Shown in pieces: positions 11,577 through 22,905 of a stretch of DNA of 64,000 bases (positions are counted from its first letter, which is position 1; each line of letters starts with the position of its first letter). This stretch comes from Branchiostoma floridae (Eukaryota; Chordata; Leptocardii; Amphioxiformes; Branchiostomatidae). The translations under genes and the position numbers were made by a program. The notes under the pieces are model-generated. The model did not search any database, was not told where the DNA came from, and saw only the letters and a program-made list of their open reading frames with translations. Location of the stretch: assembly GCF_000003815.2 (NCBI RefSeq), contig NC_049995.1:17434733-17498732 (forward strand). The letters run 5' to 3'.

Positions 11577-14500
11577 ATGACTTCGGTGCTAAGATATCTC
11601 GGCAGCCAGGCTGCTGTTCTCTCCCAGCTCTGCCCACAGGGTGCCCGGTCCCTTTTTACGTTCTCGCGAACCAGTCCCCTGGTCAACACTCTGGTCCCAA
11701 CTCGCGCTTCTCATCTGCGTAAAAGGAAACGGGTCGACCCTAAGATTGAGCAGGCTCGCGAAGCCAGGCTGAAGAAAAAGATTAAGAGACTGATGAAGAA
11801 AGATAAGGAGATGCTGGAGATAGAAGACTTCTACGTCATGCCCAGTCTGATGGAGCAGGTCTGTTGTTGTTGTTATATTGCAATCCATACTACAGTATGG
11901 GATTGCAATATATTGCTTTTCCTTTGTCTCTTCTTCTCCTGTCAAATCTTCAAATGGATTCTACTTTTTTCATTTTTGGGCCAAATGAGCTGAAATTTGG
12001 CATGGAGGTAGGGATAGCAAATACCCCCAGGTTTTTTCACTTTCTTGATAGAGGCCTTAGAATTTATGATATTTAGGGTTTTTGGTCATTTTTAGACAAA
12101 ATATGTATATTTTGGGCCCCTGTGCCCTGGTATTACATGCTAATGACCCGAAATTTAGTACAGAGGTGCATTGGACATATCAGCACAGGAACCCATCAAC
12201 ACTTTCTTCATAGATAACTTCAATAATTAGTTATTTTAGGGGTTTTGGCCATTTTTGACTAAAAATGTCTATTTTTGGCTCCTATGCCCTTGTATTAAAA
12301 TCAAATGACCTGTAATTTGGTACATAGGTGCGTTTGACATATGACCACAGAACCCCATCAACGCTTTATTCATTGTCTACTCCAAAAATGAGTTATTTTA
12401 GGGTTTTTGGCCATTTTTGACAAAAAATGTATATTTTTGGCTCCTATACCCTTGTATGAAAACCTAATGACCTGAAATTTGGTACAGAGGTGCATTGAAC
12501 ATATGCTCACAGGACCCCATTGACACTTTCTTCATAGATGACTTCAAAAATTAGTTATTTTGGGGTTTTCAGCCATTTTTGACTAAAAATGTATATTTTT
12601 GGCTTCTTTGCCCTTGTATGTAAACCAAATCACCTGAAATTTGGTAGAAAGGTAAATTGGACATATTACAACAGGACCCCATCAACATTTTCTTCATAGA
12701 GCACNNNNNNNNNNNNNNNNNNNNNNNNNNNNNNNNNNNNNNNNNNNNNNNNNNNNNNNNNNNNNNNNNNNNNNNNNNNNNNNNNNNNNNNNNNNNNNNN
12801 NNNNNNNNNNNNNNNNNNNNNNNNNNNNNNNNNNNNNNNNNNNNNNNNNNNNNNNNNNNNNNNNNNNNNNNNNNNNNNNNNNNNNNNNNNNNNNNNNNNN
12901 NNNNNNNNNNNNNNNNNNNNNNNNNNNNNNNNNNNNNNNNNNNNNNNGGCCTTTGTTGTTATATGGCAATCCATACTATACGTATGGGATTGCAATATAT
13001 TGCTTTTCCTTTGTCTCTTCTTCTCCTGTCAAATCTTCAAATGGATTCTACTTTTTTCATTTTTGGGCCAAATGAGCTGAAATTTGGCATGGAGGTAGGG
13101 ATAGCAAATACCCCCAGGTTTTTTCACTTTCTTGATAGAGGCCTTAGAATTTATGATATTTAGGGTTTTTGGTCATTTTTAGACAAAATATGTATATTTT
13201 GGGCCCCTGTGCCCTGGTATTACATGCTAATGACCCGAAATTTAGTACAGAGGTGCATTGGACATATCAGCACAGGAACCCATCAACACTTTCTTCATAG
13301 ATAACTTCAATAATTAGTTATTTTAGGGGTTTTGGCCATTTTTGACTAAAAATGTCTATTTTTGGCTCCTATGCCCTTGTATTAAAATCAAATGACCTGT
13401 AATTTGGTACATAGGTGCGTTTGACATATGACCACAGAACCCCATCAACGCTTTATTCATTGTCTACTCCAAAAATGAGTTATTTTAGGGTTTTTGGCCA
13501 TTTTTGACAAAAAATGTATATTTTTGGCTCCTATACCCTTGTATGAAAACCTAATGACCTGAAATTTGGTACAGAGGTGCATTGAACATATGCTCACAGG
13601 ACCCCATTGACACTTTCTTCATAGATGACTTCAAAAATTAGTTATTTTGGGGTTTTCAGCCATTTTTGACTAAAAATGTATATTTTTGGCTTCTTTGCCC
13701 TTGTATGTAAACCAAATCACCTGAAATTTGGTAGAAAGGTAAATTGGACATATTACAACAGGACCCCATCAACATTTTCTTCATATAGCACTTATAAAAT
13801 GAGTTATTTTGGGATTTTTAGCCATTTTTAACTAAAAAATGTATATTTTTGGCTCCTATGCCCTTATATTGAAACCAAATGACCTAAAATTCGGCATGAA
13901 GGTGTGTAGGACAAGTGCAAACAGTACTTCATTTTCCCATTGAGCAAACATTACTTCAAATTGTTGAATTTGGGGATTTTTTCAAGGATGAAGATGGATT
14001 GCAATATGCTGTATTTGCTCCTAAGCAAATGTCGGCCTTTCTAGTTTGTTTATTTGTTTATGTCGATCTCCAGTAGACTTTGTTGTTCAGTATTTTGAAT
14101 CTCCAAGCAGATCCTTGGTGGCAGGCCGTAAGTATCCGTGTATCTCATTAAAACAATGTCAAACTTGGCCAAGGTTTTAATTGCTTTCTTCAGCAAATGC
14201 CTTGCAAGCTAATGTATTGAATTCACTTGCAATCTCTGTAATGAACATGAAAGAAAACTTGACATATGTGCACTTATATGCACAAAGAAAGCTCCATTTG
14301 CCACGGTAGGATTGTTTCGGTCCATGGACTCTGCCTGCCTGCCACTGAGGATCTGCTTGGAGATCATGTGTCCGCTAACAGCAAGTTGATTGAGTTTTGT
14401 GTTGTTCTTTTTCCCCTCGTTTTACAGTACTTCTTCATATATAAACTGATTATTTGCCCTTGTTCACAGATCCGTGAGCGGCCGCCGGTCAGGGTTTCTG

Positions 14501-14786
14501 CTGAGGAACAGGAGAGAAGAGCAGCACTGGAGAAGGAGTGGGCACGGTTCAGAAGGTGAGCGTATGTGTGTGTGTATGTCTGTGTGTGTGTGTGTGTGTA
14601 TGTGTGTGTGTGTGTGTATGTGTGTGTGTGTGTGTGAGCGCGCATGCGTGTGCGTGTCTGATGAGGAACAGGAGAGGAGAGCAGCACTGGAGAAGGAGTG
14701 GGCATGGTTTGGAAGGTGGGGAAGACATATGGAGACTGTGTGCATGAGAGCATACGTGTGTATGTGTGTGTGTGTGTGTGTCTGTG

Positions 14787-14831
<45 letters not shown>

Positions 14832-16213
14832 AGCAGGAGAAAAGAGCAGCACTGGAGAAGGAGTGGTCACGGTTCAGAAGGTGGGGTGGATATTTGGGGA
14901 CTGTGTGTGTGTGTGTGTGTGCGTGTGTGTGTGAACATCTGTATTCATCTGTATAGGTTTGTNNNNNNNNNNNNNNNNNNNNNNNNNNNNNNNNNNNNNN
15001 NNNNNNNNNNNNNNNNNNNNNNNNNNNNNNNNNNNNNNNNNNNNNNNNNNNNNNNNNNNNNNNNNNNNNNNNNNNNNNNNNNNNNNNNNNNNNNNNNNNN
15101 NNNNNNNNNNNNNNNNNNNNNNNNNNNNNNNNNNNNNNNNNNNNNNNNNNNNNNNNNNNNNNNNNNNNNNNNNNNNNNNNNNNNNNNNNNNNNNNNNNNN
15201 NNNNNNNNNNNNNNNNNNNNNNNNNNNNNNNNNNNNNNNNNNNNNNNNNNNNNNNNNNTATCGAAAAATCTTGCGTAATGATCTATATTTAGAGTGTGGA
15301 TGCAAGCATGTTTTACATCATTTACTAAATACATGTAAGAAAGAAATTGCATCCAAAGGCAGTGAAAGAACTGTTTTAAAGTTGACATTGTTATTTTGCT
15401 CATGACGTCCTTTTACCTTCTATTTATTTTCGTTGTTTGTTTTCTCCCACCCCAGACAGCAGCACGTTGCAGAGGAGGCAGCGATCAGCGCCATGGTAAC
15501 GTCCCAGCAGCGAGCTCTGCAGGAGCTCCGGGCAGAGTCAGAGGAACTCTTCCAACAAGCTGTACAGGTCAGCCTGTGTTGCACCATGTCTTGCTCTTGG
15601 GGGCTGATTGGGTCACTTTCTAGGCACCAATGGAAGGGCTAACCTTTATTTATACAGGCTACGTACTGCCTGTAACATCCATTTTACACTCTTGCAGTGC
15701 TGAATTTTCTTCTAACACAAGCTAATCCAGATATGCCATCTGCATGGTAATTGTTGGCATGTAGGATTGATACCAGTACTGATTGACTGTATGTTTGTGT
15801 GAGTGAGAGTGTGTTTGTCACTTTGTGTTTATCTGTGTGTATCACTGAACTGAACTGTTACTGTGTATGTGTGTATCTGTGTTTGTGTCTGCATATGTGT
15901 GTGTACATGTGTGTATGTGTGTCACTGTGTATGTCTACATGTGTGTGTGTGTATGTGTCCGCATGTGTGTGTCCTTGTGTCTGTGTATGCATGAGTCTGT
16001 TTGTGCATGCCCTGAGTTAAAGTCATTGATGAAAGACCAGATCAGCTGTAGACATTACATGAAGGACAAAGCTGACAATGTTCCCGTCTATCCCCCACAC
16101 AGGTGGACCCCCTGCTCATCCCCTACCAGAGCGTCGGCCCCACGGAGACCCCCCCAATCTCCGCTTACGACCCCCCTGATGGGAAATATGTCGACCTCAC
16201 ACCAATGGAATAA
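11577..16213 (+). CDS. MRPL40: Mitochondrial ribosomal protein L40 (mL40)
   Basis: Four exons: 11577-11858, 14470-14555, 15456-15567, 16103-16213. All are GT/AG and phase-consistent, totalling 196 aa. The N-terminus ([15 protein letters not shown]...) is Arg/Ser-rich like a mitochondrial presequence. It is followed by the conserved basic segment [20 protein letters not shown], an IEDF motif, then [18 protein letters not shown], a helical [20 protein letters not shown] segment, and a C-terminus with [13 protein letters not shown]. This is the order seen in animal mL40 (about 206 aa in mammals), a component of the mitochondrial large ribosomal subunit. Intron 1 holds a satellite array and a gap. 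Intron 2 contains extra exon-2 copies and another gap, so some intron structure is unresolved. Confidence 0.93.
11872..14046. repeat. Satellite-like array, about 160-bp monomer, in MRPL40 intron 1
   Basis: Monomers of about 160 bp share GCCATTTTTGAC, TATTTTTGGCTCC and GACCTGAAATTTGGTA, with spacings near 160-162 bp (about 12270, 12432, 12592). The array begins and ends with GGATTGCAATAT-type sequence, so it resembles an element with a tandem-repeat core (pearl/HINE-like architecture, inference). The block 11872-12704 recurs almost unchanged at 12955-13785 on the other side of a gap. Confidence 0.75.
12705..12947. other. Assembly gap (243 N) within the satellite array
   Basis: The sequence before the gap and the sequence after it are near-identical copies over about 830 bp. 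This suggests a collapsed or overlapping tandem array rather than unique missing sequence. Confidence 0.9.
14099..14364. mobile_element. Foldback MITE in MRPL40 intron 1
   Basis: TIRs: ATCTCCAAGCAGATCCTTGG continuing TGGCAGGC (14099-14126), and the inverse GCCTGCCACTGAGGATCTGC continuing TTGGAGAT (to 14364). The CTCCAAGCAGATC motif also recurs at 60760-60780. Non-coding interior. Confidence 0.65.
14556..14890 (+). repeat. Two tandem partial copies of MRPL40 exon 2 separated by (TG)n
   Basis: After the real exon 2 (14470-14555), copies of its last 18-19 codons ([13 protein letters not shown]...) recur at about 14661-14715 and 14827-14880. The shared GCAGCACTGGAGAAGGAGTG string starts at 14521, 14681 and 14846. 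Each copy is followed by AAG|GT and then a TG microsatellite, and each keeps the exon frame. They lack the exon's 5' portion ([10 protein letters not shown]) and its acceptor. The long Cys/Val ORFs here are microsatellite artefacts. Confidence 0.85.
14963..15258. other. Assembly gap (296 N) in MRPL40 intron 2
   Basis: The gap begins immediately after the TG-rich exon-copy array, so further array units may be hidden in it. Confidence 0.9.
15790..16010 (+). repeat. Degenerate (TG)n tract in MRPL40 intron 3
   Basis: Imperfect TGTG/TATGTG-rich sequence of about 220 bp. The Cys/Val-rich ORFs across it are low-complexity artefacts. Confidence 0.8.
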
Positions 16214-17746
16214 TACACACGGAACAGTCAGAACTTGAATATGTGATATATCATCGACAGTTTGATTGAAATTCTAAAAAGTTGAAGATTGTGCACAGAT
16301 TCCCTTGGTTACAATCTACTACAAGTACTACTAAGACTTCCATTTATGAATATGAGATTTTGGAGTTACTCTGTTTCTTTTGAAAGGAATACATGAACAA
16401 ACATAATGCTTTTGTCTGGGATCTTGGTAGGTTCTACATTTTTAGATCACAAAATCTGGTCAATGTCAGACTACTCGAATTAAGTTTGTTAAGTATCACA
16501 CTTGAACTGTAATTGATCTGATATACATTGTAGGGTCAGGTCATACAAGAAAATCAGATCTAAGTGAATGTTCAACTCAGCCAAACTTGTGTTTTGCCTG
16601 CCTGAACTGTAGAAAAAACACTGACTCTTCGACACTTTGCTCTTTTGTTTGTTTGGCCAAAAAAAAATCAAAAACGTTTTTCATTTCAACAACTCATTGA
16701 ATAAGTAATGGAACAGCGTGATTTAGTTCTAAAGTATGGGATGGGTGAAACATTTGTTCAATACAATAAAACACATTAGAGGCAGAAAGGAAATCTAGAT
16801 GTCATATTTCACTTTCACTTGTTTCTTTATTTAAACCAGAATTTCTATCATTTAAAGTTAGTATATACTGCATATATCATACATTGTGCATTATCATAAC
16901 ATTCTATACTCTAAAAGCAAACTGAATCCATATATATATAGTGTATGAATCCTTATACGTATTGATTCTACTTCATATTAACATTATGTAAATAGTAACA
17001 GGATTGGGTCAAGTATGGATTTTACAAGCTATCATGTACATTTTTGAAAGCAGGAAAACAAGAAGAATGATATAGAAATAAAACAGATTCAAACATAAAG
17101 ATTAGCCAATGCACCTTACAGTTACTGTAGTAACTCTTGTACTTTGGAGACTCTAGTTGACTGGCAGATTAAAAAGAATATAATCTTGTTTCTTTAGAAT
17201 AATAAACATTAATTGCCTTACTCCAAGGGCACTATAACACCATGAAACTCATTGCTCAGTGTATGATGAAATTTCACAATGTGCTCTATATTACATAGAT
17301 CTGTTAAAACAAATCATTGCAGAACTATATTTGAGATAAATCAAAGATTCCATTTAACTCTTCCATAATTCTTCTGCATTTTATTCTAATAATTCACAGT
17401 GAAAAAGGAATTCTTTTAGACATTACAGAGAAACTTGAGTAAGAGTGGTCTTCCAGGACTGGGAGTAGAAAATGATGCACTCAACTGACAGGCCCTCAAG
17501 GCCTAACCGGAAAAGATGGAAGAATACTGATGTGTTTCACCCATAAAATTTGTGAGAGAGATCCTAATTTGTAAATTATTTTAAAGTGGCAAGTATCAGC
17601 ATTAAAACATTACTTATAATCTACCTGTTAACCTCTGGAATCCCACCATAGGGAAACATGTATTCAACTTTTTGTATCTCTATATTAATGAGATTCCAGA
17701 ATTCTTCCATGTTTTTTCCATAATATGATAAGATCATGATTGTAGT
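16214..17746. other. MRPL40 3' UTR and AT-rich intergenic
   Basis: Contains the MRPL40 3' UTR to about 16.8 kb and then AT-rich sequence without ORFs, tRNA-like signals or clear repeats. Confidence 0.5.
16765..16770 (+). terminator. AATAAA polyadenylation signal for MRPL40
   Basis: AATAAA lies about 550 nt after the MRPL40 stop on the same strand. Other AATAAA-like motifs occur later (for example near 17077), so the exact 3' end is uncertain. Confidence 0.5.
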
Positions 17747-18168
17747 TAGCCTGGGTACCATCCGGATAGTAGTTCGCTCCTATGTTCGCTTCTGCTATCC
17801 GTCTGGAGACGTGCGCATTCAAACCATTTGGTGCTAACGTCAGTTAATGAGCGAATCAAGGAATGCGTTCTAGAGTTCTTCCACATGCCCGGCACAAGTT
17901 GATAAATGAGACTCTTTCCGAAGCCGGTTGGTAACAAGGCCAAAACGTCCTCCCCGCCAACGAAAGCTTTCAACGCATCTCTCTGTTCGTGTTTAAGCTC
18001 CGAAATCCCTTCGACCTTGGTAAGAACGGACGAAATTGCTTTGTCAATCGAGCGGGCCCGACCGTCCGCTTCTTCGTCGGCCATGTTGATGATTTTCCGG
18101 TCTTGGAACGCCTGTTCGAACGAGCGCTTGAGAACCCATTCCATAATTCGCTCATATGTGGGGACCAA
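17746..18168 (-). pseudogene. RecQ-like DEAD/DEAH helicase N-terminal fragment
   Basis: A 140-codon ORF, with a probable original start at MADEEADGRARS (codon 29). It contains ISELKHEQRDALKAF and a Walker A motif LLPTGFGKSLIYQL, as in RecQ-family helicases that unwind DNA 3' to 5'. Homology stops right after YQLVP. The rest (GMWKNSRTH...) reads into the right-hand part of the element and its TIR, and there is no DEAH box, helicase C domain or RQC. It is a captured or deleted gene piece within the TIR element. It could alternatively be the remnant of an autonomous element's own helicase. Confidence 0.75.
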
Positions 18169-18343
18169 TCAGCACGTGCTTCCACTTTTTGTACGATTCC
18201 AGACGTTAAGATGGTCCGCGTTCCCAGACGGAAACACAGTGAAGTGACTGTATATAGTGTATAATGAACGTCAGAGCTAGAAGCGACTAAATATAGTATA
18301 TAATGAACGCCGGAGCGAACTACTTTCCGGATGGTACCCAGGC
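17749..18343. mobile_element. TIR element carrying a RecQ-like helicase fragment
   Basis: TIRs of about 30 bp: GCCTGGGTACCATCCGGATA at 17749 and its inverse ATGGTACCCAGGC ending at 18343, each flanked by TA (probable TA target duplication). GAGCGAAC subterminal motifs and a short duplicated TATAATGAACG segment (18260-18310) lie inside the right end. The interior holds an ORF with helicase N-terminal sequence. The TAGCCTGG ends are shared with other elements in the window (56415, 57750, and half-copies at 25254 and 45374). Confidence 0.75.
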
Positions 18344-18513
18344 TAGATAGTAGTAGTAGTCCACTGTGTTCTGCTGCTGCAGTGGTCTTTGATTATTGTC
18401 AGTAGAGATGTACTATATAACCCTGGCCGTAAGATTTGTGAGACAAAAATCAATTTAAAATCTAAAATCTTTATAAGTGGCAAGTGTCGGGAGAAAAACG
18501 TCGGTCTTCAGAT

Positions 18514-19243
18514 CTACTTGTCGAACTCCTCGGCACACTGCCTGCCGATCGCGAAGACATCGACCTCCGGCTTGACCTTGTTGTAGAGGTGAGGGAAGGC
18601 TCCTTCTGCGTGGTACTTCTTACGCACCTGCGGGAACAGGATGGACATGGAAATGTGTCTCCAGGTAAGATAAACATTGGCTAAGATTCTCTAATGACAG
18701 GCCACAGAGAAACTCCCTCTCCCAGCATTGGACAACCTTAGTTGAAAATTGCGAACCAGCACTCCCTCATTAAGTGAGCTAGAAGTCTGTGATGGAACTT
18801 AACAGATATTGACTGATTATATGTATGGCAATACTAGTATGTGTAAGTGACTAAAACAGACTTGTATAACTATTTTATGACGTCACAAGTGGGTCATCTT
18901 AGGGAAGATTGCTACTGTTGGATTCCTTACCTTGGGGTCTACAGAGCAAAAAATTGTCTAGTCAGGGCATGCAAGTACAGTACCGGTACATGCCCTTCTA
19001 TGATTAAGCTGCTGAAAAAAATATGCTTTGTCTCCAGCATTACGCTTCAAAAAAATTACTCCATGGAGCAGACTAGTGATGTACTGGATACTTTATTTAC
19101 CCATTAGCTGCCATGTGATTTAAGAAATCTTAGAAGGCCTTACCTTCTCGTACAGAGTTAGGTCAAACATCTCATCAAACTCCTCCCTGGTCATGAAGAT
19201 GTCAGCATACAGGAAGGAATAACCCCCGACCTCACGGATAAAC
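18514..19243 (-). CDS. DHCR24: Delta(24)-sterol reductase-like, C-terminal two exons (partial)
   Basis: Exons 19243-19144 and 18627-18514 (stop TAG) are GT/AG joined in phase 0 and give about 70 residues. The first carries GYSFLYADIFMTREEFDEMF and the second VRKKYHAEGAFPHLYNKVKP. These match the C-terminus of DHCR24, the FAD-dependent ER enzyme that reduces the sterol side-chain C24 double bond in cholesterol synthesis. The tail after the conserved part (EVDVFAIGRQCAEEFDK) is longer than in vertebrates. The upstream exons (FAD-binding domain) are not visible to the right within this window. Either the gene continues beyond 64 kb with the TRIM cluster inside an intron, or this is a broken copy. 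Degenerate copies of the first exon occur at 36.7-37.3, 41.7-41.9 and 51.0-51.5 kb. Confidence 0.8.
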
Positions 19244-19345
19244 CTGGTGGTACAGAACAACATTAATGACTTGTGTATCTGTATCTGCTTTAAATTTGTA
19301 TCTATATAGTTGGCATAACACCTGCTTAGAGGAACACCAAGTGAC

Positions 19346-19500
19346 CTAACTGCAGCCGTGCAGGTTGTTTGGCCCAGAAGCCAATGGTCCTGGGTTCAAA
19401 TCCCTGTCATGTCACCGATCTTGTGCTCTTGGGAAAAGCACTTTACACCACTTTCCTCACTTCACCAGGGGTTAAGCATCAGGGGTATTCAATAAAGATT
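19346..19500 (+). mobile_element. tRNA-derived SINE-like segment
   Basis: A box B-like GGTTCAAATCC lies at about 19393 after a degenerate A-box region. It is followed by CTTGGGAAAAGCACTTTACA, the conserved body of the window's other tRNA-SINEs. Confidence 0.5.
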
Positions 19501-19555
19501 GTCTGTATACAGGAAGGAATAACTGGTTGTGTTCTATAAATAACACTTTTTAAGG

Positions 19556-19835
19556 AGGTGGCAAAGTGGTCTTGTGGTTACAGTTGTTGACTTAGAATCT
19601 AAAAGGTTCTGGGTTCGAATCCCTGACAGGCCCCAATGTTGTCACCTTATATATATAGGAAAGGCACTTTTCTCCTATCTCCAAGATGTATATATATAGA
19701 CCTCCACATGCTCCAAGATGCATATGGAGGTCCTGTGTTTGGGGAAAGCCACGCCTTGAACACGATAAAGAACCCACCGCACTTATCACTAAGAGTATGG
19801 GTCTTTCCCTCTTTCCAGTGTGAGTGTATCAAAGA
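19556..19835 (+). mobile_element. tRNA-derived SINE
   Basis: The tRNA-like head has box B GGTTCGAATCCC at 19611-19622. The body contains GGAAAGGCACTTTTC, an internal ATATATAGACCTCCACATG/CATATGGAGGTC inverted pair, GATAAAGAACCCACCGCACT and TCTTTCCCTCTTTCCAGTGT. The same body recurs near 37.5-37.7 and 51.7-51.9 kb. Confidence 0.65.
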
Positions 19836-19854
19836 GGGCCTGCATGCCTTTTTC

Positions 19855-20035
19855 CGTTAAGCGTTACCAGCCATTTCAATTCACCGTTAATCGTTACCGA
19901 CCCGCTCTAATTCAACGTTAATTGTTATCGGTATATTCTTCGTGAAGCGTTATTGGTCATTTTACTTCAACGTTAATTGTTATTTGTTATCCCCAATTCA
20001 CCGTTAAGCGTTACCAAGAAATTCTTAGTAACCCG
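19855..20035. repeat. Degenerate minisatellite, CGTTAATTGTTATCGG-like
   Basis: About six imperfect units contain CACCGTTAATCGTTACC or CAACGTTAATTGTTAT at roughly 35-45 bp spacing. Confidence 0.6.
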
Positions 20036-20049
20036 TTATACTATACACA

Positions 20050-20745
20050 CGGAGTCAAATGCCAGATATAACCCCTGAAAATGCAGGAAATGGCGTTTCA
20101 AAGGGCCCAGATTTCAAAATTTCTCAGAGCCTCCCGGCCTTCGGCTCTGAACATGGTAAAATATGTTGCGGAAGCGTTGCCCTCAAAACTTTATCACTCA
20201 TACAGATTTCAGTGTCAAACATAGCTTAGTTTCGGGCAAAAAGTTCTCCTAGAATGCAGAAAATGAGGTTTCTCCGGACCTACATTGCGACGGCTTGCGC
20301 CTTTGGCGCTCACAACGACATGGCGAAACTTATGTAAAATATGTTAGGGGCGTGGGTTTTCGCACAAAAAAATTCTCTCTAATAAAATGTCATTTAATTT
20401 AGCTTCGTCTTACGGCAAAATCTGTCCTTCAAAATGCAGTAAATGGTGTTTCAGACTGTCCAGATTTTAAAATTTTCCCGGACTTATATTGCAACGTCTC
20501 GTGCCTTCCGAGCTCGAAGTGGTAAAAGTATGTCGGGGCTCTGCATGGGGGTGGAGGCCAAAGCTACGAGTATAATCATGTGTAATTTGATGAAAATGTC
20601 AAAATCAACCTAGCTTAGTCGGTCGGCAAAATTTGCCGAAAATACAGGAAATAGTATGTAAGAGGGTCTTGATTTAAGCATTCCCCGGACCCCCCTGGAA
20701 TGCGTCGCGCTTTCGGCGCTCCATGTGCTGAAACAATAGTTCAAT
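20050..20745. repeat. Decayed tandem repeat, about 180-bp units
   Basis: About four diverged copies share AATGCAG(G)AAATGG.GTTTC followed by AGATTTCAAAATTT, a CCTTCGG.GCTC box and CATGG.AAA, near 20085, 20265, 20435 and 20645. Non-coding. Confidence 0.6.
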
Positions 20746-20828
20746 CCCCCCATAAGAAATTTGCTGGCATATGTTTCGCTCCTTTTGATTGGCCAATGCC
20801 TGCATATAGCTTGTTTTCTTGTGTGTAT

Positions 20829-20935
20829 AGCTCCTTCTGATTGGTCAAAATGAATCAACACCGGCACCGGTGTCGACACTGGTGCCGGTGTCGATGCAAA
20901 TCGGTGTCGATTCATTCTGACCAATCAGAGGAGCG
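20829..20935. mobile_element. Short foldback element
   Basis: GCTCCTTCTGATTGGTCAAA...GAATC is mirrored by GATTCATTCTGACCAATCAG AGGAGC. The centre is GGTGTCGA/TCGACACC palindromes. Confidence 0.65.
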
Positions 20936-21119
20936 ATACACACCGGCCTGGCCGGAATCTATGTGTTACGGCGTCATAACCAACGTGGAACGGGGCCTTC
21001 TGATTGGTCCGCGGCGCCTGGCTATATGATGATATAGTTTACAGATGAATTGAAAATCAACTAGAGTTCCACAACCCCATACCTTCGCCAAATGATCCTA
21101 ACCTTTACAACTGCTGTAT

Positions 21120-21550
21120 TGATCGTGTTTGTCATTAATTATGCAAATTAGGTTACCATTTGCATAAATTGTATAATTTGATCATCTCCACCAAACAACA
21201 GACGTACACAATCTATGTTAAGAAAGAAGGCCTTTGTCGTATTTTCTGATAATTTATGCAAATGAAGACCTTAGTTGCATAATTAATGTTCAACGATGTT
21301 TACTTGACCGTACATAACTTCCAAGTGCTACAAGTAAGAAGTTCCCGTCATACCACAATGGCATTATAGCATTTTCTCATTAATTATGCAAATTAGGTCT
21401 TTTTTTGCATAATATATATCTATCACTGTTCTTCTCCTTCTCAGTTACAAATATCACATGTATCAATGGTCCTAAAATGGAACTGATTGTGTTTACACGA
21501 TTTCATAATTGATTATGCAAAGTAGATACCAGCTTGCATAATCAATATGT
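21120..21550. repeat. Tandem repeat with TTAATTATGCAAATTAGG core
   Basis: About four units at roughly 120-130 bp spacing (21135, 21250, 21378, 21508). Each pairs ATTATGCAAAT with a TTTGCATAA, so each unit can form a small hairpin. The region 21550-22190 beyond it holds two copies of a CTAGGGGGC(A/C)CAAA-type motif (21873, 21998) and a simple ACAAACAAACACACA tract, with no gene. Confidence 0.6.
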
Positions 21551-22189
21551 AATTATATACGAGGGATCGTTGTTGTTGTTTATATCCGGGGTATTGGGCA
21601 GTTGATGCCTAACAGAACGTCAGAAGATTGGATTAAGAATTGATATTCAAATTAGCAGATCAAATTACTGATTAATATGTAAATCAGTCTTTTGCCAAAT
21701 ACCTGCTTTTCGCCTACCACTGCGTCACCGTGACATCATCGCGATCGCTCGTATGGAGGACCACTTAAGCTATCTACATAACAAAAATCATAACAATCCG
21801 TCAACCCCTTCTTGAGTTATTCCCTTTTAAAGTCTGACAATAAACCTGCCCTGCAGTTCCAAAACAAGCCGCTAGGGGGCACAAACCTATACCACTCGGC
21901 ATCGAGAGCTGTCTACCACTTAAAAATTATGATCACAGCATGTTCAGAACTCAAGATATCAAACCAGGAAGTTCCGCTGCAGTACCGTAACAGGCTGCTA
22001 GGGGGCCCAAAATCTAATCTAATCATTTCCAGGTCTCATCAAGACCTACCCACATACCAAATATCAATACAATCCATTCAGGCGTTCTTGAGTTATGCTG
22101 GTCTTCTACAAACAAACAAACACACATACACACAAACGCCCCTGTTTAAATGTTTAAATAATTATTGTTAGAAATAACTGACTGTACAC

Positions 22190-22905
22190 AAAATCTTCTT
22201 TCCATTATATTACTCTAACGTACCCACTCATCTAAATCAACTAAAGCAAAGATTGAAAGACATCTTCATCCAAAGATTCCATTCAGAACTGCAAGCAATT
22301 GAACGAAAAGGAAACCAAGGAAACAAATTGAGGACATACAAAACATTCAAAGAGACATATGAAAGAGAAACATATCTTAGCATCTCCAGCTTTGAACATC
22401 GCAGACCTATGTGTAAATTTCGCATAAGTGACCATCCGTTACATATAGAATCAGGCAGGTATAACCGCACTCCTTTAAATGATAGAACATGTACATTCTG
22501 TGACCACTTGTATATCGAAGACGAGACACATTTCTTACTAGATTGTACATTATATGAATACAAACGCCAATCACTATTCAATACTATACAAATAGACAAT
22601 GATTATAAGAAAATGTCAAAACAAGACTTATTTAAGTACTTGATGTCATGCACGGACGATCATGCTATTAACGCAATATGTAAATATGTCTCCATGTGTT
22701 TCAAAAAGAGAGAAGAACATGTTAGGTGCAGCCATTAGAGATTGTAACACATAGTGCCTTAGTCCCCTTCCAATTAGCCTAGTTTAAAATCATTGTATTA
22801 GTTTAGTCTTTTCCTCTGCAGTCATAAGACTACTTGTGGTCCTTTTGTGCATTTAGCCCTCGGGCATGAATATGCAATAAAGATTATTATTATTATTATA
22901 TTTTT
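22190..22905 (+). mobile_element. 5'-truncated non-LTR retrotransposon (LINE) 3' end
   Basis: The ORF 22253-22738 (161 aa) contains FRISDHPLHIESGRYNR, a cysteine pair CTFC and EDETHFLLDC. This is the Cys/His block found after the reverse transcriptase in many animal LINE ORF2 proteins. The fragment ends with GCAATAAAGATTATTATTAT, an (ATT)n tail. The catalytic RT and endonuclease are absent, so it is a dead-on-arrival copy. Confidence 0.8.

Noticed and set aside
14474-14956. Plus-strand Cys/Val-rich ORFs
   Set aside because: Translations of the (TG)n microsatellite and exon-2 copies, not a gene.
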